Part shown: piece after piece, positions 24,003 to 34,705 of the stretch | How positions within the stretch are numbered: the stretch's first letter is position 1 | Layout: each line of letters opens with the position of its first letter | From: Paraspadella gotoi | Lineage: Eukaryota; Chaetognatha | DNA: 64,000 nucleotides | Assembly (NCBI GenBank): GCA_051294375.1 | Contig: CM119271.1 | Span: forward strand, 4,669,353-4,733,352 | Direction of reading: 5' to 3' | Position numbers and translations under genes: made by a program | The notes under the pieces: model-generated | The model's input: only the letters and a program-made list of their open reading frames with translations | Databases searched by the model: none | What the model was told of the DNA's origin: nothing

Positions 24003-25955
24003 ATCTTGGAATAACCGTTCCTTGTTACTTTTTTCGTATGCCAATAATAAAATATGATTCTCTTTTAAAACTAATAAAACAGTCAAATACAAGTCAAATA
24101 CAAGCAATACCGAGACTCTTCTNNNNNNNNNNACGCCGAATATTATCTCTATTGGCCAAACAAACCACCCCACGTCCATCCACGCCCCCCTCCACTCGGT
24201 CCACTCCCACTCATCCCAAATCCACTCCCCCCCCTTTTTTTTTTCTTTCTCCACCAAAAAGAAAACATCATCCATCTTTCTTTTTTTTCCTTTTCGTCCC
24301 ATAATTTTTATCCGGATTCGTGACGCTGAATCCAAAACTCGATTGAATCTCTGAATCTCGTCTCGGGACTTTTTTTTTTTTGTCTGTGGCCATTCGTTTC
24401 GTGGAATCGGCGCCGGATTCTTTCCCGCGGTTCCATCCACGGCGCCGCCTAGCCGGCGCCGCCGACGCCTCAAATCCGGAGAGAGAAGAAACGGCGCTTT
24501 TTTTTTTTTATTAATAGCGATGGACTTTGCAATCAAGTTTTTTTTTTCGGGCGACGGCGACGCAAGATGCTTGTTTTAATGAGGTCGTTGGCGGTCGTTT
24601 GTCGTCGTCGTCGNNNNNNNNNNCGTCGTCGTCGTTCTTGAAAATTGAAGAGGAATTCTCCGACACGCGTCGATGAAGTTGGAAGAAACGGAAGAAGAAA
24701 TTGAAAATGAAAAATTCATTGATTTTTTTTCTTTTATTCCCAAAAACCACTCAAAGAAAAGAAAAGAAAAGAAGAGAAAAGAAAAGAAAAGAAAAGGAAA
24801 GGAAAGGAAAGGAAAGGAAAGGAAAGGAAAGGAAAGGAGAGAGGAAAAGAAAAGAAAAGAAAAGAAAAGAAAAAAGTAAAGAAAATAAAAACAAAGAAAA
24901 CAAGAAAAGAAAAGAAAAGAAAAGAAAAGAAAAGAAAAGAAAAGAAAATATAAGAAAAAAGAAAAGAAAAGAAAAGAAAAGAAAAGAAAAACTAAAAAGA
25001 GAGGAGAAAAACTCCCTTAGGAGTACTAAAAAAAATATCCTTCTTTGGAACGATTTTCGCTTTCCCTTAAAAAAATAGTTTTAAGGGGACGACAGCCTTG
25101 ATTGGGAATCGTCTCGGACGGATGATTTCGCACTTTTAAAAAAGTGAATATTTACGGAAAATCTTCCGTGACAACAAGTTTGACAGAAATGCTTAAAATA
25201 AAAAAGAAATAAATGGAAAAATAAATAAGAAATGAAAAAAAAGTGCGAAATCTAAATCTACGCCCTCGCCCCAAGTTTTTAAAAGGAGACAATTTTTTTT
25301 TGGTTAAAAAAAATTAAGGAGATAAAGTTTTCACTTTTGACGACGAAAACGATGAAGACGAAAAAGGAAATAATCTCCAAAAATTTAAAGATAAAAATAT
25401 CAAAGGAAAAAAAGAAAAAAAAAGGAAATGATAAATGAGCTCAAGTTTTTGAATGAAGCTTTTCTTTTTTCGCGCGCCAATTTATTTTTACTAAATTTTA
25501 TTCGTTCCTAATTTAAAGAATCCTACTTTTTATAAATGTGTTGATATACTATTTATGGCTCAAAGTGCTCATTATTCGGTATTTCAGTATTTGAAATTTA
25601 ATTTTCATGAGCTCATAGAAATAACTATCCTCGTATCGTTCGTAAAAATATCTTCATTTTCGAAAAAAAAAACAATTTCAAATATTTTACCGACGCCAGA
25701 GGATTTAAAGCAATCGTTCAGTTTTTATGGGTTTTTCTTGGCTTAACTACTTCGACAATTTTTGTAAGACTGATGAGTAACGAAATTATTATTTTCTTTT
25801 CGACAGAGGTTTTTCCAAGTGGTTATTTGAAAATAAATAAATTTAAAAAAAGGCAAATAATAAACATTTTCTTTTGGTTTTTATTTCTTATTAATAGACT
25901 ACTTTCCTCTCTTCCTGCCCCCTACCGTCAAATCTTTCCATGACCCACGCCGCAG
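24003..25955. other. Region upstream of PHF24
   Basis: It contains two 10-N gaps, the second inside a (CGT)n tract (24600-24640), and a 250-base (AAAAG)n/(GGAAA)n block (24756-25010). AT-rich sequence follows to the 5' acceptor of PHF24 exon 1. GC-rich gccgccgccgac-type motifs near 24400-24480 may belong to a promoter. Confidence 0.65.
24756..25010. repeat. (AAAAG)n and (AAAGG)n microsatellite
   Basis: Purine-only pentamer repeats, changing from aaaag to ggaaa and back. Confidence 0.95.
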
Positions 25956-27355
25956 ATGGGAAACACCCGGAGCGCCGCCAGAAAATCCGCCGCCGACGCC
26001 GCCGCCGCCGCCGCTGCCGACGAAACAACGCCATCGAAACAAAGGTTCAAAACTTACGCCCGTTACGTCGGTTGGTGGAGCCTCAGGCGAAATCGTGTGG
26101 AGATGGAAGAAGAGAAAGAAAACGAAAGTAAACAAAAGGACAAATTGGAGGCGACAACGACGACGACGACGACGACGACGACGAAAGCTAAGAAAAAATC
26201 AGTGAAAAGGAATAAAACCGCGGCGAAAAATGGCGGACAAAATGGCGGACGAAAATCGGTCAAAAGCGGAAATAAATCGACGCGACGAGTCGGTCACGAC
26301 GCGGTATCCAACGGCGCCGTAGCCAATGGCATAGAAGCCAACGGGCTCGCAGCCAACAGCGAAATAAACAAAGAGAAAACTTCCGACCTTCAAGTATCAA
26401 AGGCAAAAGAGATCAATCGTGAAGGAAAGAATCAAAACGAGGCCTCAGAACCGGAAACGCTCTTCAAGCGAATTCGACGAAGAAGCGTCGAAGTTAGACG
26501 ATTTCTTTGGAAGAACAACAACAACAACAACAACAGCGTTAAAAACAACAAAACGATAAACGCCGCCATTCTCTCCTCAAAACCAGGAATGCTCGCGGCG
26601 CCGCAATCGACCGCGACGCCGCCCGATTCGACGATCCCGACATCTCGACCAATGACGCCGCTTCTTCCTCGATCGCGCCCCTTGACGCCGCGGCGCCGGG
26701 ATTCCACGTCGCGCCCCGCGTCCGGGGTCACGTTGAAGAGTTTCACTCAACGGCGCCGAGTGAATCTCATAGGCGGGGGTGGAGAAATCGAGGTGGTTGG
26801 CGTCGGTGGGGATGGGGTAGGGGGTGGAAAAGGAGGTGGTGGAATAGTAGGGGATGGTGGACAAGAAGAGGAAGGAAGAGAAGGAAGAGGAGGAGGAGCT
26901 GAAGGTTTGATGGAAAATTCACTGCAAGAGAAATTACAGAAACTCGCTGCCTCGAGATTGCCAACAGACGACGACGACGACGACGACAAAAAGAGAGACA
27001 TATCCCCCAACGTTTCGTCCGCGACGACCACTGTGACCTCATATCCGACAACCACAACCACGACCACGACCTCCATCGCCACGACCACAAGGACGATGAT
27101 CCCTCGCTCCATCACGATCGTCCCTTCCTTCGACGATGGTCCTCCATCGCCCTCCGGCGTCCGTTGGGCCAAGTTGGCCGCGTGGAATCGTTTCGTCCGC
27201 GCCGGCGCCAAGAGCGCCAAGTCTCGCGGCGTCGAGACTCGCGAAATGAGCCACGCCAAGGCGCCGCGCCCTCTTCCGTCTAGAACGCCCTCTCTCGACG
27301 CGTTCGTTCACTCGACTTATCTTGATTTTAATGCGCCGTTATCCGTGGAACAGAG
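25956..27355 (+). CDS. PHF24: PHF24 exon 1 (myristoylation site, low-complexity region)
   Basis: This 1400-base exon ends in phase 2 at cagag|gtgggt. A stronger-looking donor, acg|gtaagt at 27389/27390, would break the frame into the PHD finger, so the weaker site is chosen. Simple repeats inside the frame encode Thr from (CGA)n at 26155-26185, Asn at 26516-26536, Asp at 26968-26988 and Gly-rich stretches at 26775-26900. The last part (RTPSLDAFVHSTYLDF) resembles the vertebrate segment before the finger. Confidence 0.88.
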
Positions 27356-29312
27356 GTGGGTTTGGCTTGACGTGAAGAAAACAAAAACGGTAAGTCGAAT
27401 GTGTTGCGCCGCAGTGACTTTATTTTGGCGTGTATTTATTTCCCTTTGATCACATGATATGACATGACATCACATGACATGACATGACTAAAAAACTTTC
27501 TTTGCCCGTGTATTTATGACTTAAAATTCTGTCTTTTCTTTCGTATAGTCTTAGGAATTCCTGAAGGTGGCGCGCGCAGATATACCATTGGATAGACCGA
27601 CCGACGGACCGACAGACCGACCGAAAAGTTACTTATAGAGTACTTATAGAGTACTCGCGGCGCAACAAAAAATAAAAAAATTTATTTAACAGTACTGATA
27701 TTCTGATACAAGAGAGCCGCAGGAAAATAACGGGTGTCATGTATAATGTAAGTCCATTTTATAAACAAGTTATACTTCAAGTTAGAAGACGGATTGTGCC
27801 GATCGATGCAAGCTCGTAAATTAAGTTCATAAAGACACGAGTAAATCCAATTTATTATTGATTACAGCTTAATGATTTATGCTTATTGATTATTATAATT
27901 TATTAATATTATTTTAAATTAAGATACAAATGATATTATATTTCCCCCACATGGTGCCTCTTCTCTTTTTCCCAGCTTCGCCTGTCAAATCTGCGACGGC
28001 AAGATTCTTCGCATCACGACCCAATCCGAGGCCGCCGAGTGTCGCGTCTGCGGTCTCGTCTTCCACCTCCAATGCGTCCGCGAGAGGCTCCACCAGAGCA
28101 GAAATCCCTCAACAACCTCGTCGGTCTCTTCCACCGTCGGTTGGAGTTGTCCCGAATGCGAGAGCCTCTCCTCGCTGCTCAACGACGAAGAGATGCTGCG
28201 GATGATCGAGGATTTCGAAAAGTTGCGGCAGAACGAGTGGGAGGACGTCGTTCGCTTCGAGGATTTGCTACAGTTGCGGCAAAAGGAATACGAGGTGTTG
28301 GGATTTTGCGGGATGGTAGGGAAATAAGTGATGTTATCCCTGAAATAAGACTCTGGCTAAAGTAGAACACGAGAAATAGTGGTGAAGCGTATATATTGAA
28401 AAAAACGAACACGAAAATAATAAAAATTACAGAGGAGCAGGAAATAGGTCTTATCGAGAGGGAGAGAAAGTGGGAAGTGAAACTAGAATGGAAAAATCTC
28501 GTGGCTGAGCGAAGGGAGTAAATGTTCTTCTAATGGGGGTTCTGTACTTTGGGAAGTCAATTGTTGGGCGTGGGGGCTTAAGTTATGAATGCATGGACGG
28601 ACGGACGGACGGACGGACCGACCGACGGAAGGACGGATGGTCGAACTCTGGTTCTCTTCGCAATAAAAGCGTCTTCGTCGTTGTATTCGTCGTCGTCGTC
28701 GTCGTCGTTTTCGTTTGAACTATTTGAGCTTCCAAATTGTGAAATTTAGCGACCGAATAATTTTTTTTTCATTTCTCCACTCCCCGCAACCTTCTCCCAA
28801 GGCCCTCCACTCGGTCCCGATGCCCCGACATTTCGTCGACTCGATTCGGCGCGACTTTCTCATCCTCGACCCCCTCGGCTCGGGTCTCCTCGACTGGCCC
28901 GACTTCTCCGCCATGGAGACTCTGAGGCGGCTACACCGAAGACCCAAGTCGCAACTCGTCGCCAAATTGAGGACGAGAGAAGTGATGAGAATGAGAAAGG
29001 CTTTTCGGGAAAGGGAGGAAGAGGAGGAGGACGAAGGGATGAAGAAGGCCGAGGGGATCGTCGACGAGCGCCGGGCGGAGCTGGTCTTCGCCGATTGGCT
29101 GGAGAGTCTCGGATGGTCGCGGGTGGACGGTGAAAATGGGCGTGGATGCGGAGGAGACGTCGTCGACGGAGGGATCGGGATCCTCGCGACCACACTGCGC
29201 TGCAGACTTGGCAAGGTTTTTGCTGAGAAAGGCGTTGTGCATCATTGCGGCGAGGCCTAATAGAGGAGGAGGAGGAGGGAGGAGGAGGTTAAAAACTATA
29301 TCGGGTTCGTGA
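25956..29312 (+). CDS. PHF24: PHF24/GINIP orthologue, three exons 25956-27355, 27976-28294, 28802-29312
   Basis: PHF24 (KIAA1045, GINIP) is a membrane-tethered PHD-finger protein that binds active G-alpha-i and tunes Gi/GABA-B signalling in vertebrate neurons. Exon 1 begins directly after an acceptor-like gccgcag at 25955, so a 5' UTR intron is likely. It starts MGNTRS, an N-myristoylation pattern (G2, S6) shared with the vertebrate protein. A long low-complexity region of about 400 residues (poly-Thr, poly-Asn, Gly-rich) follows. Exon 2 holds the PHD finger CQIC, CRVC, HLQC, CPEC. Exon 3 gives DPLGSGLLDWPDF (vertebrate form DPEHRGHIEWPDF), LRTREVMRMRKAF and, after a frameshift near 29118-29145, FLLRKALCIIAARPN (vertebrate FLQENVLYILAARPN). 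Splice phases agree (2, then 0). The product would be about 740 residues against about 400 in human, because of exon 1. Confidence 0.92.
27403..27666 (-). mobile_element. Hairpin-ended MITE-like element in PHF24 intron 1
   Basis: The terminal inverted repeats gttgcgccgc and gcggcgcaac match perfectly over 10 bases. Inside are (CATGA)-like direct repeats and a run of CGGT/CTGT tetramers (cgaccgacggaccgacag). It is related to the elements at 2949, 4682 and 23815, and inserted about 45 bases after the exon 1 donor. Confidence 0.6.
27976..28294 (+). CDS. PHF24: PHF24 exon 2 (PHD-type zinc finger)
   Basis: The acceptor cccag|cttcgcc gives FACQICDGK. All eight zinc ligands are visible: CxxC (CQIC), CxxC (CRVC), HxxC (HLQC) and CxxC (CPEC). 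LNDEEMLRMIEDFEKLR follows, matching the vertebrate LLTEEEMYSLTETFQRCK. Two phase-0 donors are possible, gag|gtgttg at 28294 and atg|gtaggg at 28315. Confidence 0.9.
28802..29312 (+). CDS. PHF24: PHF24 exon 3 (EF-hand-like C-terminal part, frameshifted near 29130)
   Basis: The acceptor ctcccaag|gcc is phase 0. The first frame runs to GWSRVDGE. The conserved C-terminus ARFLLRKALCIIAARPN lies in another frame that ends at 29312. A one-base indel between about 29118 and 29145 in the sequence is the simplest explanation. Confidence 0.87.
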
Positions 29313-29483
29313 TGGCGATGAGAAGCGAGATCTATGATTTTTGATATTTGGATTCATTAACTTTGATTGAGTTATGTAATGTTCATTTTATTAAAGTTTA
29401 AACGAACGAATTTTTGTTTTAATCATTTTATGAGAGAACAATTCAAAAGTCTTGTTTCGTTTTACAATGAGGGACAGAATAAA

Positions 29484-29579
<96 letters not shown>

Positions 29580-29741
29580 AGGAAATGATTGATGAAGAAG
29601 AACATCAGTCAGGTTATCTCTCAGGGGAATCGTCAGATTCCCATAGTCATCGTAAAAAAATCTGCAAGAAAAAAATTTCATTTTAAATAAAAAAATTGCT
29701 GCGAAAGAAAAAAAAATTTGACGACTAATACAAAATTTGAC

Positions 29742-29840
<99 letters not shown>

Positions 29841-29939
29841 CTCGAAATGATCCACAAATATTTCACTTAATGAAAATAAATTCATGCTATTATTTATTTT
29901 AATAGGTGCTAAATTTACACAAAAGCTTCGCGTCGTCTG

Positions 29940-30016
<77 letters not shown>

Positions 30017-30561
30017 TGCAAGAAAAAACGCAAGCGTCGAATCTAATAAAATAAAACTTTCTATTTTTAATTAGGGAAACTTTTCAAATTTATCTTTGGT
30101 ATTAATTTAGACATTACTTGAGAAAGTTAGGTCATTCTCTATGAAATTGTTACAACCAATATAAAATTATCCATTTGTTTAATAAATGAGCTACCTCGCC
30201 CCTGATGTTGGACGGGCTATTGTGGTTTGTTTTTGTTTTTTCTGTCATGGAAAATAATTGATATTCATTGCAATGAATTCACAAATGTCTTTTCAAACCA
30301 AATTTGTCATTCTTCCCGCTCTTCCATGCCAATTGCAAATAGAAAAGTCTTAATCAATGGGGGGTCGATATAAAAATGAAATGGAATGAGACAGAGAGAG
30401 ACAGAGTGGGAACGAGAGTTGAAAACGCGAGCCTTTTGCTTGTCGTTGCAATTTCGAGCAAATCACCCAGCAGCACTCTTTTTTTCTTTTTTCTTTTTTC
30501 TTTCTTAATCTTTTCCCATTTCTTTTTCATGTCTTCTTATTTTCCTTTTCGATTTCTCTCA

Positions 30562-30597
<36 letters not shown>

Positions 30598-30876
30598 TCT
30601 CTGCTCTCTCTAAGATCCTTTTTTTCTTCCTCTCTTTTTCCCTTTTTTTTGCTTTGGAACTCTTCTGGTAATTTTTTCCGCTTTTAGTTCTTTTTGTCCT
30701 GGTATTTCTTTCTCATCTCTCTTCTCTCACTCTATCTCTATCTTTCTCTCTCTCTCTCTCACTCTATCTTTATCTTTCTCTCTCTCTCTCTCTATCTCTA
30801 TCTTTCTCTCTCTAGATTTCTTTCCCTTTTCCATCTGACGCCTCCAGGCCCTTGAGAGAGACTCACTTTTCGGGAT

Positions 30877-30921
<45 letters not shown>

Positions 30922-31908
30922 GAGAGACGAGAGAGAGAGAGAGAGGAGGAGAGGAAAGAAAAAGAGAGAGAGAGAGAATCTCTGAAAATTCGAATTATCG
31001 AGCTGTCAAAACATTAATGGTTTCTTTTTTTTTCCACTTTGCCTTTGCTCATTCCTCGAGGCTGCTTTTTCGATTTTCTGATGCCACTTTTCGATGAATC
31101 GCCATCCTTCTCTGTTTTCTTCGACGTTGGCTATTTTCAATTTGTATACAACTCTTTAAAAAATATTTATTCGTTTGAATGGTTTGTCAGAGACCGTTGT
31201 GAAAAGACGTCGCACTTTGCAGACATGATTTTAATAATTTATTTCAATATTATGACATAGAAATGACCATGAAAATTCGTTAAATTACTTCAAAGGTCAA
31301 AATGAAAAACATCGTATTTTAAATTAGAATGTTTTCCACTTCTTATAATTTATTACAAATTTGGATATTAACACATCGAATGTTTTTTTTCCACACAACG
31401 ACGGTCAACGTTTGTCGATTAAAATTATCCGTTTTGTCAGACGTGTAAGAAATAGTCATCGTATTCCTCATCGTCGTCGTCCCCGTCGTCGTCGTCGTCG
31501 TCGTCATCGTCAACCGATCGTAGTCGTCAAACGTCACAGAAACGGTCAGTCGCGAGGTCAGTCGCTAAGGTCAACGACCAGACGGGGAAGAGGTCAGAAA
31601 AAGGTCAAAGGTCAAGATCAGAAGGAAATCGGCGAAAATAAATCAAAAAAACTATCGCTGCTCCGAAGCTGACCCAGCGGAGACGAAGGGGGAAAAGGGT
31701 TAAGGGTCGGTGGATTTTAGACGGAGAGAGTAAAAGGACCGCCTGTTCCATATGCATTAGTTCGGACTAATTTAGTAGTAATTTTTACATTAATGCAACG
31801 ATACTTGGGATAACTTCTGGTCTCGGATTTTTTGTTTTACATACACCTCAACTCTCTTTTTCATAAAAATCTATTTGGTTGATATTTTTATTGTTAATTT
31901 TTAAACAA

Positions 31909-31984
<76 letters not shown>

Positions 31985-32294
31985 GCAAAACAACCCCTCT
32001 AAAAATAGACGACATAATGAAACTAAGAGTAAAAATCCAGGAAGAAAACTAAACTTGTCAAATAATCCTTCGATTTTTTTCTCATTTCTTCGAATTTCCG
32101 TTTTCTTTTCTTTCTCCTCAACTTCTCTTCTTCTCGCTTCTCTTCTCCTCTCTTCTTTTCTCCTCTTTTCTTTTCTTTTCCTCAATTTCCGGTTGTCGCC
32201 CTTTTTTTTGGTAAGGCTCCAAATGAAGAAAATTTCTTGTGAATTTTGATACAAAAAGGAGAAAAAAAAAGGATAGCAGAGTTGATCTCTAGAA

Positions 32295-32390
<96 letters not shown>

Positions 32391-32800
32391 AGCAAAAAAA
32401 AAGCAGGAATAAAATTTTCAATCAACAAATAAATCTTTTTTTTTTTTAAATCACGTATTTTCGAGAAATACGAAGAAGCAAGATTCAGCATTGATTAAAT
32501 AGTCTTCAAGATTTATTTTCATTATTTATTTATAATTCATATTTGATTTATAGTTTCTCTAAGTCTAATTTTGACTCTGACCGCGGAAAAATGAGTATTC
32601 GGCAAAACGTTGCTCGTTTGTTTTCGAGAAGCTTCCTAAAAAGGACACAACGAGAAAAAAAAAACAAACGAACATCGCTCATAGAGAAAAAGCATATTCA
32701 TCTTGACTGCAGCGGCTTTATTTTCTTTTTTTAATTTAATAAAATTCAAATAGCTTAACAATAAAAAGGGCTAAACGTCCAATAAACCAAAAAAAAAAAG
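29313..32800. other. Repeat-rich interval between PHF24 and CATSPER3 copy 2A
   Basis: (AAAG)n 29486-29581, (AG)n 29744-29838, (CAT)n 29938-30017, (CT)n 30560-30610 and 30740-30815, (AG)n 30880-30980, a (CGT)n near 31470-31510, the AGGTCA cluster, (AAAG)n/(AAGC)n 31908-31984 and (AAAG)n 32294-32391. No gene recognised. Confidence 0.75.
31555..31614 (+). promoter_or_regulatory. Cluster of five AGGTCA nuclear-receptor half-sites, including DR5 and perfect DR1
   Basis: AGGTCA occurs at 31555, 31568, 31591, 31602 and 31609. The last two are spaced by one base (DR1) and the third and fourth by five (DR5). These are spacings known for RXR-type heterodimers. No gene is attached, so function is inferred only. 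Confidence 0.4.
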
Positions 32801-32823
32801 ATATAAACGATGATTCGAAACCA

Positions 32824-33220
32824 TCAATCGCTGAATGGCCGAGTGAAGAGAAAAGCCGCTCCGCTACGACGTTCTTCGTTATCCTCGAGATCGTCGTAAA
32901 TGTCGTCGTCGACTTCCCAGTCGTTGTTGTCTGTACTGGAATTGTTGTTTTCGTTGTATAACGGTCCTTCCATGTCCATGTCCATGTCCATGTCCATGTC
33001 CATGTCCGTGTCCATGTCTTCCCATTCGTCGGAATCTTCGAAGTCGTCGTCGTAATCTTGGTCGTCGCCGTCGACTTCGTCGCCATCTACCTTTCGTTCG
33101 CCGTCGGGATCATCGAGAAGAATGACCTCTTCGACATCGTCGTCGTCGTCGTCGTCGTCGTCGTTTTCGTTGATGTTGATGTTGTTGACGTTGATGTTCT
33201 CGTCGAGGATCGAGAGTTTC
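32824..33220 (-). CDS. CATSPER3: CATSPER3 C-terminal hyperacidic exon (copy 2A)
   Basis: The acceptor ttggtcag|gaaactc joins in phase to the preceding exon (tc+g). It encodes 131 residues and a stop: KLSILDENINVNNININEN, nine Asp in a row, then VEEVILLDDPDGERK, DYDDDFEDSDEWEDMDTD and an (Asp-Met)n run built on the hexamer ATGGAC (plus-strand catgtc at 32969-33006). Human CatSper3 ends soon after the preceding helix, so this tail is extra. In copy 2B the repeat count differs and the frame is broken. Confidence 0.7.
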
Positions 33221-34656
33221 CTGACCAAGAGAATTGAGGAATCTTCGACTTAAAACGAAAGCCGACTTTCCAAGGCGACTAATCGGTCAGAAGACTTTCG
33301 GGGGCATAAGAAAGAGAAGGAAATAATTGGGTAAGGCTTTTTGGTAAGTCGCCGCGAGCCTTTGGGAAGTTGACTCGAATCTCACGATTTTTTAATGCCT
33401 CTTGATTTATTAGCGTTCGGCGATCGGCCATGCGAAGTCATGAACGCTCCGAGCGGCTGGTCGTCTGAAGAAGAAAGCAAAAGATACGATCGTATATTTC
33501 GTTTGAATGTATAGTGTGTACTACTGTGTCCGACCGTGTTTGTCTGCGTATGTAAGTACTATTGGTTAGATTTACTCACAGTCGGACTTCCGGTCCAAGT
33601 CGTACATGAGGATACATTTGGCGTAAATGTTCACTAAGAAAAAAAAGAAGCGGAAAATAGAAATGGGGCCTCCATTAAAAACGGAACACCGATCTGTCGG
33701 CCGATCTGTCGGCCAAGACTCACTGATGTTCAAAATGCTCAGGTGAAGTTTTTGCAACGTCGTGTGCATTTGTTCCAACGTTTCGAGATACATTCATCAT
33801 CCTAGTCGACAATGAAAAGGAGGATCCAACGAAACAAAGTAAACATTGTAAACAAAAATATTTCATTACAAAAATAATTCAGCTCTTTGTATTTTGATGC
33901 TGAGCGGAGTACAATATAGTATTCCCCGATCTAATGCTTAAGGGAGTGGTCTTTTCATACAATTGAAACATTCTTTGAAACATTATACCAGGTACTCTGG
34001 GAGTGAATAAACGCAGACTGTGAGAGAGTCTTGATTGAAAGCTTGCAGGGACCTGCTATGTCATTATCTTGTAAGAGTGATGGAGGCCTTAGACCACCGA
34101 AGCCTGTCCAAAGTCAGGGGCAAGATAGCTTGTTTTGGGGATGAGCATCGTTTCTAAACAACTCATTGTTTTCTATCAAATTTGGTAGCGTTCGATAGAC
34201 AATTGCAAACATTATCTACATGCATAATTTCATCATAATCCGACAATCCGTTCAAAAGTAATCGCCAAAAGCAATCGCAAAAATCGCTCTTCAAACCGAT
34301 CAACTTTGCTTAAAATCGAGCTCGTTTTGATCCAACAAAGATTAGTACTATGCGTAGTACTAAGCTTTAGAACCATCGCACAGTGAGATCCTGGGCCTGA
34401 ATTTTTCAGAAAAATCCCGTTCAGTTAAAAATAATTTTTTATTATATATTAATTATAAAAATAATTTTTTAAAAATTTATTTGAATATTAAAATAATAAA
34501 AAGTAATTTTATATAATTTTAAATAAATAAAATAAAATAAATATATATTATTATCAGATTATATAATAATAATTAAATAATAATAATAAAAATAATAAAA
34601 ATAATAATTATAATTAAAAAAATTTAAAAAAAACATTTATATTTTATTTAATATTA

Positions 34657-34705
<49 letters not shown>

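Noticed and set aside
24673-25078. Lys/Glu-rich ORFs
   Set aside because: Product of the AAAAG/GGAAA simple repeat.
27356-27389. Stronger PHF24 exon 1 donor acg|gtaagt at 27390
   Set aside because: It would enter exon 2 in the wrong phase and lose all PHD-finger cysteines; the weaker gag|gtgggt site preserves the frame.
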